Position numbers and translations under genes: made by a program. The notes under the pieces are model-generated. The model was not told the DNA's origin and did no database searches. It worked only from the letters and a program-made list of their open reading frames with translations. Shown here one piece after another: positions 1-6,437 of a stretch of 7,150 bases of DNA. The DNA is from Bacillota bacterium (GTDB lineage: Bacteria > Bacillota > Clostridia > Lachnospirales > Lachnospiraceae): positions 1-7,150 of the forward strand of contig JAEXGM010000159.1 in NCBI GenBank assembly GCA_023450835.1. Direction: 5' to 3'. Numbering within the stretch: position 1 is the stretch's first letter; each line of letters begins with the position of its first letter.

Positions 1-1758
1 AATCTTCTGACTCTATTTAATAATAAAAGTGTCAAAGTAAAAATTATATATGTATATATACTGTGTGTTCTGGTTCCCACTATAGTGACCAATGTGCTCG
101 TACTGGGAAGCAGTATAAGGTTATCGGCACGGGAAAGAAATACTAATATTAATAACATAGCGGATTCCGTCAGTCATGATATAGTTAAAGCTCTGGAAAG
201 TGCCGTATACATCACTGTTGATTTATACACCAGTATTTCTATCAATGATTTCCTGGACAGACAGTATGAAACCGATGGGGATTATTATGATAAATACAGC
301 GCAGTTTTTAATAATTATGTATTTTATGCCAGTTCGAAACATCTCATCAGTGATATTACATTTTTCTCGGACAATCCGACTATGATAAACGGAGGAAAAT
401 ATTACCGGATTGACTCCGTACAGAAGGAAGACTGGTATCAGGCATTCTATCAGGCGGGTACAGAGCTTTTTGTATATCCCTATTACCAGGATAAAAAGAA
501 TATTAATAACAAGAAACGCATGCTATCTGTTATCAGAAAACTGAATTATCTGGGAATTAAGGAAAAGGAAAAGCTGGTCAAACTGGATTTGAACTATGCA
601 CAGATGAATGAATCGGTAAACAGTTCAGCCTTTGATACGACAGTTTATGTATGTAACGGGGATCGTATTATATTCTCTAATGACAGGAAAGAAGAGGGAA
701 TAAACAAAAATTTCTTAGATATTTCCATGATAAAAGAAAAGAATGTTCAGGCTTGCCGTGATTTTACCGCATACGGAAGTGACTGGAAAGTATACGTGAC
801 CGGCTACAAGTCCAATTTCATGGGAGATCTAAAGCATACCCTGCTCTTAATGTCGGTGCTTTTTCTGGCAGATGCTCTGATACCTGCTATTATGCTGGCC
901 CTGTTCAGTAACTCTATTACAAGAAGAATATTGCTGTTAGGGGAATATTTTGAAAAAATCAGAAATGATAAATTTGAGCTTATAGAGTCGGAAGAGGGAA
1001 AAGATGAAGTCGGAATCCTTCTGGAGAATTATAATCACATGACCTTACGTATGAAGACATTCATAGAGAATGAGTTAAAAAGCAGGCTGCAGCAGCAAGA
1101 ACTTATTATGGCAAGGCAGCAGGCGGAGCTTCTGGCACTTTCCAGCCAGATTAACCCCCATTTCCTGTTTAATATACTGGAAAGTATCCGGATGCGCAGC
1201 GTATTAAAGGGGGAGGAGGAGACGGCAAAGACCATCGAAAGCCTTGCTAAGCTGATGCGAAAGAGTGCCGACTGGGGAACGGATTACATCACTCTTGAGC
1301 AGGAAGCCGGATTTATGATAGATTATCTGGAACTGCAGAAATACCGCTATGGTGAAGAGTTCCGCTACAAGATAAAAATACAGGAAAAGTTTTATAGCTT
1401 TCAAATACCAAGCCTTGTACTGGTCACCTTTGTGGAAAATGCCTGTGTCCACGGATTTAACAGGACAGGGCACAATGGCTCCATATTTGTATCGGTTTAT
1501 CAGAAGGAAGAATATCTGTATCTGGAAATAGAAGATACCGGTGTAGGTATGGACAAGGGGCAGGTTGATAAGCTGGAAAAGGATCTGAATGAAGGGGATA
1601 TCGGGGAATTACAGAAATCCAGCAGCCTTGGCATGCTCAATGCCAGTATCAGACTGCGGAAGTTCTGCGGAAAGGATACAAGGGTTTTCATTGAAAGTGA
1701 GCCGGGAGAGGGAACCTGCATTGTAATCAGGATACCTTTAGCGGAAGATTCGGTTTAA
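1..1758 (+). CDS. YesM-type sensor histidine kinase, 5' end outside the window
   Basis: Membrane sensor kinase that autophosphorylates on histidine and passes the phosphate to the response regulator encoded next. Residues are counted from base 1, since the frame is open from there (585 residues seen). Order: membrane helix 1 about 15-35 (core ILCVLVPTIV); extracytoplasmic sensor region about 36-275, probably Cache-like, with Cys218 and Cys252; helix 2 about 281-302; HAMP-like linker about 303-355; glutamine-rich coiled segment; His_kinase domain with INPHFLFN, phospho-acceptor His387; HATPase_c with N-box Asn480 in FVENA, G1 box DTGVG at 512, G2-like LGMLN at 543-547 and GEG at 569-571. The first ATG/GTG/TTG in frame is GTG at 85, but it has no ribosome binding site and would remove helix 1, so the true start must lie upstream. 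The N-box context is LVTFVENA rather than the more usual LQPLVENA. The ligand is unknown. Family call is secure; the sensor fold is inferred. Confidence 0.95.
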   Translation, partial: NLLTLFNNKSVKVKIIYVYILCVLVPTIVTNVLVLGSSIRLSARERNTNINNIADSVSHDIVKALESAVYITVDLYTSISINDFLDRQYETDGDYYDKYSAVFNNYVFYASSKHLISDITFFSDNPTMINGGKYYRIDSVQKEDWYQAFYQAGTELFVYPYYQDKKNINNKKRMLSVIRKLNYLGIKEKEKLVKLDLNYAQMNESVNSSAFDTTVYVCNGDRIIFSNDRKEEGINKNFLDISMIKEKNVQACRDFTAYGSDWKVYVTGYKSNFMGDLKHTLLLMSVLFLADALIPAIMLALFSNSITRRILLLGEYFEKIRNDKFELIESEEGKDEVGILLENYNHMTLRMKTFIENELKSRLQQQELIMARQQAELLALSSQINPHFLFNILESIRMRSVLKGEEETAKTIESLAKLMRKSADWGTDYITLEQEAGFMIDYLELQKYRYGEEFRYKIKIQEKFYSFQIPSLVLVTFVENACVHGFNRTGHNGSIFVSVYQKEEYLYLEIEDTGVGMDKGQVDKLEKDLNEGDIGELQKSSSLGMLNASIRLRKFCGKDTRVFIESEPGEGTCIVIRIPLAEDSV

Positions 1759-1774
1759 GCGAGGGTAGATAGTT

Positions 1775-3415
1775 ATGAATGAAGAGAAGGATGTGTTACT
1801 AAAGGTATTACTGGTGGATGATGAGCCCTTTATACGGAAGGGACTGGCAGCGTTGATTGACTGGGAAGCAGAGGGGTATGTTATCTCAGGAGAAGCACAA
1901 AATGGAAAAGAGGCGGTTCTAAGGCTTTCAGAGGAGGACTGCCAGCTTGTTATTTCAGATATCAGAATGCCGGATATGACAGGAATTGAGCTGGTGGAGC
2001 ATGTGAAGACCAGGGGAATAACCGAAGCAAAATTCGTTTTTTTAAGTGGGTTTTATGATTTTCAATATGCAAAGTCTGCCATACTTTACGGCTGCAGCGA
2101 TTACGTCCTAAAGCCTATACAAAAGGAAGAATTGCTCTGCATATTGCGGAGAATACAAAAAAATATCAGAGAGGAGGCAGGCGGCAGAAGGGATAAGAAC
2201 ATCTATGAGAAAGCTTTCCTTGACCGGAATCTTCTGGCGTTGCTCTGGGGAAAATATGATGAAATCAATGTAGCACATGTAAAAGAAAAACTTGAGTTAC
2301 ATGGCAGGATTAAGTATATACATTTTGAAATCAGCCGGGGGGATGAAAGATTTGCCGCTCTCACGGAAGAAAAAAAGAGGGAACAGCACCGCCAGTTATA
2401 CAATTCCGCAGTTTTGCTGTTTAAAAGGCTTTCCAATCATATAATATTCGGAGTCACCAAGCAGGGAGAATGCTATGATATCGGGGTGATTTATTCGGAA
2501 TTAATGGCAGAGAAGAAAAATATAACCAATGAGAAATGGCTTGAATGGATTCTAAAAGAGCTGCGGGAACGTACGGGATTTGAAATCACAGCCTATTCAG
2601 GAAACTGGGTAAGCAAGGTAGAGGATATTGCCTGTTCTTACAGGGAAGCCGCCATGGCAAGGTCTTTTCGCTTCTACCGGAATCCGGGAAAAGAACTCTA
2701 TTATGATTCTGCTAAAAAAGGAAGCCGGAATAAGAGTATGCAGGAAGAGTATTTCAGGAAAGAGCTGGACGGGTTAATCCATGGAATTGAGATGGGAGAT
2801 AAGGAGTTTATCAGGGAAAATGCCGGGAAGCTTTATCGGAAGATGATGGATAAGGGAATGGATTCAAAGCTTATAGGAATGAATATACAATATTATGTGT
2901 ACCGGCTCTTAGGCCTTGCATATGAAATTGAAAATGATATTAACCAGGAAGAGGTAATGCGGTATATACAGGAGGAAGCTTTTGACTCCGGAATGCCTTG
3001 GATAAATGAAATGAAGTTCCGGAAATTTGCGGAGGATTACTCCGATTATCTGCTGCAGCTGCGGCAAACCTCGGCAAAGGGAATTATGAATCAGATTGAG
3101 GCTGAAATTGAGTCGAACTATGCGGATAACCTAAGCTTAAAATCCCTGGGAGAGAAGTACTATCTGAACAGTGTATACCTGGGACAGATTTTCAAAAAAA
3201 GCTATGGCTGCTGTTTTAAGGAGTATATCAATGGGGTGCGAATGCGAAAGGCAGCCCAGATGCTTCTGCGTACGGAAGAAAAAGTATATGAAATTGCTGA
3301 AAAAGTGGGCTATAGGAACATGGAATATTTTATTAATAAGTTCGAAAGCATTTATGGAGTCACACCTGCAAGATTCCGAAAAAGAAACTGTGAGTTGGAG
3401 CAGTTTCCTAAGTGA
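1775..3415 (+). CDS. YesN-type response regulator with AraC-family DNA-binding domain
   Basis: Cytoplasmic transcription regulator, 546 aa, partner of the kinase that ends 16 bases upstream. The pair is almost certainly co-transcribed; a modest GAGG (1761-1764) precedes the ATG at 1775. Receiver domain about 8-130: acidic pair Asp15/Asp16, phospho-acceptor Asp62 in SDIRMPD, switch Ser91 in LSGF, Lys113 in VLKP. Middle region about 140-430 includes, near 271-311, a stretch like the degenerate GGDEF-like domain of CdaR/YesN proteins (SYREA and ELYYDS), without a GGDEF motif, so no cyclase activity is expected. The C-terminal part, about 438-543, has two helix-turn-helix units: LSLKSLGEKYYLNSVYLGQIF, and IAEKVGYRNMEYFINKF followed by the family signature GVTPARFRK. 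An unusual Cys479-Cys480 pair sits between them. Its likely target is the direct repeat in front of the next gene. No terminator follows, so read-through into the transporter genes is possible. Confidence 0.96.
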   Translation: MNEEKDVLLKVLLVDDEPFIRKGLAALIDWEAEGYVISGEAQNGKEAVLRLSEEDCQLVISDIRMPDMTGIELVEHVKTRGITEAKFVFLSGFYDFQYAKSAILYGCSDYVLKPIQKEELLCILRRIQKNIREEAGGRRDKNIYEKAFLDRNLLALLWGKYDEINVAHVKEKLELHGRIKYIHFEISRGDERFAALTEEKKREQHRQLYNSAVLLFKRLSNHIIFGVTKQGECYDIGVIYSELMAEKKNITNEKWLEWILKELRERTGFEITAYSGNWVSKVEDIACSYREAAMARSFRFYRNPGKELYYDSAKKGSRNKSMQEEYFRKELDGLIHGIEMGDKEFIRENAGKLYRKMMDKGMDSKLIGMNIQYYVYRLLGLAYEIENDINQEEVMRYIQEEAFDSGMPWINEMKFRKFAEDYSDYLLQLRQTSAKGIMNQIEAEIESNYADNLSLKSLGEKYYLNSVYLGQIFKKSYGCCFKEYINGVRMRKAAQMLLRTEEKVYEIAEKVGYRNMEYFINKFESIYGVTPARFRKRNCELEQFPK

Positions 3416-3460
3416 TGATAAGGGGAGAAGCAAATTGCACAAATCATTGTATAATTATGA

Positions 3461-3489
3461 TTGAAAACTATACATATATACTTTGTAAT
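3461..3489 (+). promoter_or_regulatory. Candidate sigma-A promoter P1 upstream of the binding-protein gene
   Basis: TTGAAA (3461-3466) is followed after 17 bases by TGTAAT (3484-3489); each hexamer is one mismatch from consensus. The start point would be near 3496 and the leader about 84 bases. The first 13-bp repeat overlaps this -10, so a protein bound there would block P1. It may be a basal promoter or a chance match in AT-rich DNA. Confidence 0.4.
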
Positions 3490-3509
3490 GGTTTTGTATA
3501 TACTTTGTA
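3475..3509 (+). promoter_or_regulatory. Direct-repeat operator, probable binding site of the AraC-type regulator
   Basis: The 13-mer TATATACTTTGTA occurs perfectly at 3475-3487 and again at 3497-3509. Start-to-start spacing is 22 bp, close to two helical turns, so both lie on the same DNA face. Direct repeats at about two turns are the usual arrangement for AraC-family activators. Relative to the preferred promoter (start near 3547) the copies lie at about -72 to -60 and -50 to -38, just upstream of a poor -35, which is the classic activator position. The repeats are directly visible; the identity of the binding protein is inferred from the neighbouring regulator gene. Confidence 0.6.
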
Positions 3510-3511
3510 TG

Positions 3512-3540
3512 ATTTCTGCTTTGTGCAATTATGCTAAAAT
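3512..3540 (+). promoter_or_regulatory. Candidate activator-dependent promoter P2 with extended -10
   Basis: TGCTAAAAT (3532-3540) is an extended -10 (TG, one base, TAAAAT). The -35 position at 17-bp spacing (3512-3517, ATTTCT) matches consensus poorly, as expected for a promoter that needs an activator. The start point would be near 3547, giving a leader of about 33 bases before the ATG at 3580. I prefer P2 over P1 because the direct repeats end two bases upstream of its -35 region. Confidence 0.5.
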
Positions 3541-3579
3541 AAGGTATCACTTAGGTGAAACAAATAAAGGGAGGCTATT

Positions 3580-5307
3580 ATGAAAAAGCAATTCATTGCA
3601 GGTCTGATGTGTATTGCTATGGTATCACTCTTATTCGCAGGCTGCGGAAAGAGCGGTTCCAAAGACAGTAAAGACACCTCAGCCACAAACAGCATGACAA
3701 CGGAAGGTGCATCTGACGGGGATACTTCAGCACCAAAGCAAATTAAGGAGTTTACGGCTTTTTTCGACAGGCAGGGTTCGGAGATTAACAAGGACAATGA
3801 AATTCAACAAATCATTGCAGAAAAAATTGGGGCCAAATGCAAAGAAACCTGGTTGACCGGACAGACTGCCGAGGAAGCAGTAGGAATGCTGATTGCCAGC
3901 GGGGAGTACCCGGATTTTATTGACTGGACGCCGGAGCTGCAGGATGCAGACGCTCTGGTACCCATTGACGAGTACCTGGATAAATACCCTAATATCAAGA
4001 ATTTTTGGAGTGATGTGCAGTGGAACTCCTTAAAACAGGAGGACGGCCATATCTATTCTATTCCACAGTTCGGGAAAATTAACCAGAAGTCTATGGATAC
4101 CCAGCAAAGCGGAGAAGCCTTCTGGATTCAGACAAGAGTTCTCAAGTGGGCGAATTATCCGAAGATTGAGACCCTGGATGAGTTATTCCAGCTGTTAGAA
4201 GACTACTCCAAGGCAAATCCTACCATGACAGACGGTTCATCCGTTATTCCCTTTGAAATCCTGGATTATGACTGGTATTATTTCTGCCTTGAGAATCCTC
4301 CGCAGTTCCTGGACGGATGGCCAAACAACGGACGCTGTATCGTAGATCCGGAGACTTATCTGGTAAAGGATTATAATACTACGGATACTGCTAAGAAATA
4401 TTTTCAGAAGCTGAATGAAGAATATAACAAAGGGATTATTGATCCGGAGTTCATGACCATGAACCATGACCAGTTCCTGGAGAAGGTAGCTTCCGGACGT
4501 GTTCTTAGTATGGTAGAGCAGCACTGGGACTTCGGCACGGCAGAGGACTCCATCAAATCCCAGAAGTTAGATGGCTGTACCTATGTACCCCTTGGTATCA
4601 CTATCGAAAAAGGTATGCACGAAATGTACTATACAACCGGTGAGTCCACTGTTCTTTCCGGCGGTTTAAGTATTACAAAAAGCTGTAAGGATGTGGAAGG
4701 TGCTCTGCAGTTTGTAAATGACCTGCTGGACCCGGAAATTGTAACTCTGCGCAGCTGGGGCGTAAAGGATGCGGATTACACTGTGGGCTCCGACGGACTG
4801 TTTAGCAGAACCCAGGAAATGAGAGACAACGCTGTGAATGCGGAATATAAGGCTTCTCATATTTGCAGCTACAGCTATTTCCCTAACTACGGCGGTATGA
4901 ATCCTGACGGAATTAATGCGGCCACACCGGATACACAACCCAATGAATTCTTTGAAAGTCTAAGACCGGAGGTACAGGAATGCCTGACGGCTTATGGGGC
5001 CAAGACCTATGTAGGTATGCTGGATTACAATGAAATTGACTGTATGAAGGAGCCCTGGTATCCTATTTATTCCTTTGTAGGGGAGATGACTACGGCTACT
5101 CCCGGAGGTCTTGCATGGGAGAAGATGGATCAGGTGAAGAAAGAACAGCTTCCGCAAGTGGTAATTTCTAAGAATTTTGACGAAGCCTGGGATAGTTACC
5201 AGAAGGCATATAATAAGGCAAAACCGGAGGATTTCCTGAAAGAGGTTCAGGAAGCAGTTTACCATAGAATTGAGCTGGTTACCGGCAAAAATGTAAGACC
5301 TCAGTAA
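3580..5307 (+). CDS. Extracellular solute-binding lipoprotein of an LplABC-type carbohydrate ABC transporter
   Basis: Membrane-anchored receptor, 575 aa, that captures the substrate outside the cell and delivers it to the two permeases encoded downstream. The ATG is set by a strong AAAGGGAGG (3566-3574) five bases upstream. A lipoprotein signal peptide covers residues 1-21: MKK, hydrophobic core, lipobox LFAGC with lipidated Cys22. A Ser/Lys/Asp/Thr-rich linker follows to about 52. The rest looks like a family 1 binding protein of the LplA/YtcQ group, with a lobe-1 segment ASGEYPDFIDW near 106-116, LVPIDEYLDKYPNIK, then TLDELFQLLEDYSKANP, and a C-terminal GVKDADYTV segment typical of the group. 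The length is normal for these large binding proteins (about 500-580 aa). Many Trp/Tyr residues fit sugar stacking. The substrate is unknown: oligosaccharide uptake is likely from context, but members of this group cannot be assigned by sequence alone. Expression is probably driven by P2 and activated by the upstream regulator. Confidence 0.93.
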   Translation: MKKQFIAGLMCIAMVSLLFAGCGKSGSKDSKDTSATNSMTTEGASDGDTSAPKQIKEFTAFFDRQGSEINKDNEIQQIIAEKIGAKCKETWLTGQTAEEAVGMLIASGEYPDFIDWTPELQDADALVPIDEYLDKYPNIKNFWSDVQWNSLKQEDGHIYSIPQFGKINQKSMDTQQSGEAFWIQTRVLKWANYPKIETLDELFQLLEDYSKANPTMTDGSSVIPFEILDYDWYYFCLENPPQFLDGWPNNGRCIVDPETYLVKDYNTTDTAKKYFQKLNEEYNKGIIDPEFMTMNHDQFLEKVASGRVLSMVEQHWDFGTAEDSIKSQKLDGCTYVPLGITIEKGMHEMYYTTGESTVLSGGLSITKSCKDVEGALQFVNDLLDPEIVTLRSWGVKDADYTVGSDGLFSRTQEMRDNAVNAEYKASHICSYSYFPNYGGMNPDGINAATPDTQPNEFFESLRPEVQECLTAYGAKTYVGMLDYNEIDCMKEPWYPIYSFVGEMTTATPGGLAWEKMDQVKKEQLPQVVISKNFDEAWDSYQKAYNKAKPEDFLKEVQEAVYHRIELVTGKNVRPQ

Positions 5308-5325
5308 TTGGCTGATAAGAAGCCG

Positions 5326-5358
5326 GCAGGCGGCCGCTGATTTTTATCAGCCGCCTGC
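5326..5358 (+). terminator. GC-rich hairpin after the binding-protein gene; leaky terminator or mRNA-stabilising stem
   Basis: GCAGGCGG (5326-5333) pairs with CCGCCTGC (5351-5358). After a 3-base bulge (5334-5336), CTGAT (5337-5341) pairs with ATCAG (5346-5350), closing a TTTT loop. It begins 18 bases after the stop codon. The following TTATAATTC is a poor U-tract, so termination should be partial. A stem here would leave much binding-protein mRNA and less permease mRNA, a common arrangement in ABC sugar operons. The stem is directly visible; the degree of termination is inference. Confidence 0.65.
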
Positions 5359-5404
5359 TTATAATTCAGGTTACTTAAAGCAACCTGTCTGTAAGTATTT
5401 TGTA

Positions 5405-5426
5405 TATAATAACTTGCCTATAGGCA
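5405..5426 (+). promoter_or_regulatory. -10-like TATAAT followed by a perfect 12-bp palindrome
   Basis: A consensus TATAAT lies at 5405-5410, and TGCCTATAGGCA at 5415-5426 is a perfect palindrome over the expected start point (about 5417). This looks like a secondary promoter with an operator for the permease genes. However, no -35 stands out at 16-18 bp spacing, and there is no correctly placed extended -10. The palindrome is certain; the promoter reading is weak. Confidence 0.3.
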
Positions 5427-5487
5427 GATTGCTTCATAAAAAAGAAAGAATGGTATGGTCTATGGCTTTCGTGAAACATGAGAAAAC

Positions 5488-5495
5488 GGAAAGGG
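5488..5495 (+). promoter_or_regulatory. Ribosome binding site that sets the start of the first permease
   Basis: GGAAAGGG (5488-5495) lies five bases before the ATG at 5501. In-frame alternatives at 5414 (TTG), 5450 (ATG) and 5462 (ATG) have no comparable purine-rich site at the right distance. Confidence 0.55.
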
Positions 5496-5500
5496 CAGGA

Positions 5501-6424
5501 ATGAAAAAATCCGGTATTACCTGGAAAAAGATTGTAAGACAAAAGGAACTTATTTTTCTTACCATTCCATTTATGGTATATATCCTGATTTTTAATTATG
5601 TGCCCATAGTGGGCTGGTTGATGGCTTTTCAAAATTATAAACCCCAGGACGGTTTTTTTGGCTCCGAGTTTGTCGGAATGAAATGGTTTAAATTTTTATT
5701 TGTGGATAACCCGGATTTTATACGGACTATCCGGAATACCCTCGCCATGGGTGTAATAAATCTGGTGTTAAGCTTTGTTTTTGCCATAGGGTTCGCTTTG
5801 GTATTAAATGAGGTGGTTCATAAAACACCGAAGAAATTTGTGCAGACAGTATCCTATCTTCCGCATTTTTTATCTATGATCATTGTATGTGGTATTTTGC
5901 AGGATGCCTTGTCAACGGATCATGGAATCATAAATGATTTTCTGATAAACCTGCATCTGTTAAAACAACCGGTTAACTTTTTTACTCATAAGGATTATTT
6001 CTGGTGGATTGTAGGTTTTGCTAACGTATGGAAAGAAACTGGATGGAACAGTATTATATATCTTGCTGCGATTACCGCGATTAATCCTGATCTTTACGAA
6101 GCGGCATCTATTGACGGAGCAGGGAGGCTTCGAAAAATGTTACATATCACCTTGCCGGGCATTAAGCCTACAATTTTTATTCTGCTGCTGATTAATATCG
6201 GCGGTGTTTTGAATGCAGGCTTTGAGATACAGTATTTGCTGTCAAACGGTCTGGTACAGAGTGTGTCACAGACCATTGATATTTACGTGCTGAAATTTGG
6301 TATCAGCCAATGCAATTATTCACTTGGAACGGCGGCGGGAATTTTTAAGAGTGTGGTAAGCATTATCCTGATTCTTCTGGCAAATACCGCAGCAAAGGCA
6401 GCCGGAGAAGAAAGACTTTTTTAA
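5501..6424 (+). CDS. LplB-type ABC transporter permease (first membrane subunit)
   Basis: Inner-membrane subunit, 307 aa from the chosen start, of a binding-protein-dependent sugar importer (BPD_transp_1 fold, CUT1-like). Six hydrophobic segments lie near 17-43, 79-103, 115-133, 165-195, 218-240 and 275-300. The cytoplasmic EAA loop that docks the ATPase begins at residue 200: EAASIDGAGRLRKMLHITLP, a textbook match with the conserved Gly and LP. The N-terminal segment NYVPIVGWLMAFQNYKP is characteristic of LplB/YtcP-group permeases. The ATG at 5501 is preferred for its ribosome binding site and because the basic KKSGITWKK then directly precedes helix 1. The frame is open back to a TTG at 5414, which would start inside the palindrome; ATG 5462 (320 aa) is the most plausible alternative. 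It lies 193 bases after the binding-protein stop and 13 bases before the second permease, with which it forms the heterodimeric channel. Confidence 0.93.
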   Translation: MKKSGITWKKIVRQKELIFLTIPFMVYILIFNYVPIVGWLMAFQNYKPQDGFFGSEFVGMKWFKFLFVDNPDFIRTIRNTLAMGVINLVLSFVFAIGFALVLNEVVHKTPKKFVQTVSYLPHFLSMIIVCGILQDALSTDHGIINDFLINLHLLKQPVNFFTHKDYFWWIVGFANVWKETGWNSIIYLAAITAINPDLYEAASIDGAGRLRKMLHITLPGIKPTIFILLLINIGGVLNAGFEIQYLLSNGLVQSVSQTIDIYVLKFGISQCNYSLGTAAGIFKSVVSIILILLANTAAKAAGEERLF

Positions 6425-6437
6425 GGAGGGAAGGATA

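Larger units (their letters stand above)
3433..3530. repeat. 11-bp perfect inverted repeat with arms 87 bp apart
   Basis: AATTGCACAAA at 3433-3443 is the exact reverse complement of TTTGTGCAATT at 3520-3530. Each arm is itself a near-dyad, TTG-NN-CAA, so the two arms can be read as two copies of one operator. They bracket the 13-bp direct repeats, and the right arm lies between the -35 and -10 regions of the preferred promoter. The loop is too long for a terminator hairpin. A role as paired operator sites, possibly with DNA looping, is inference. Confidence 0.6.

Noticed and set aside
55..67. TATATACTGTGTG, 11 of 13 match to the direct-repeat operator
   Set aside because: It lies inside the coding sequence of the kinase's first membrane helix, has no second copy at 22 bp, and AT-rich DNA gives such matches easily.
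1204..1473. Minus-strand open frames of 60-100 codons opposite the kinase, regulator, binding-protein and permease genes
   Set aside because: Each is antisense to a conserved domain, without a ribosome binding site or recognisable protein family; they are shadows of the real genes.
3450..3455. TATAAT as a further promoter
   Set aside because: No -35-like hexamer at 16-18 bp and no extended -10; probably chance in AT-rich DNA.
3171..3464. Overlapping 97-codon frame across the end of the regulator gene
   Set aside because: It overlaps the helix-turn-helix coding region in another frame, lacks a recognisable domain, and is Arg/Lys/Cys-rich in the manner of a shadow frame.
3547..3558. TCAC-TTAG-GTGA small dyad near the P2 start point
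   Set aside because: Four base pairs only; too short to support as an operator or hairpin.
5367..5387. CAGGTT/AACCTG inverted repeat as a second terminator
   Set aside because: Only six base pairs with a nine-base loop and no U-tract after it.
5414..5500. N-terminal extension of the first permease from TTG 5414
   Set aside because: It begins inside a perfect palindrome, lacks a ribosome binding site, uses a rare start codon, and adds residues not expected for this permease family.
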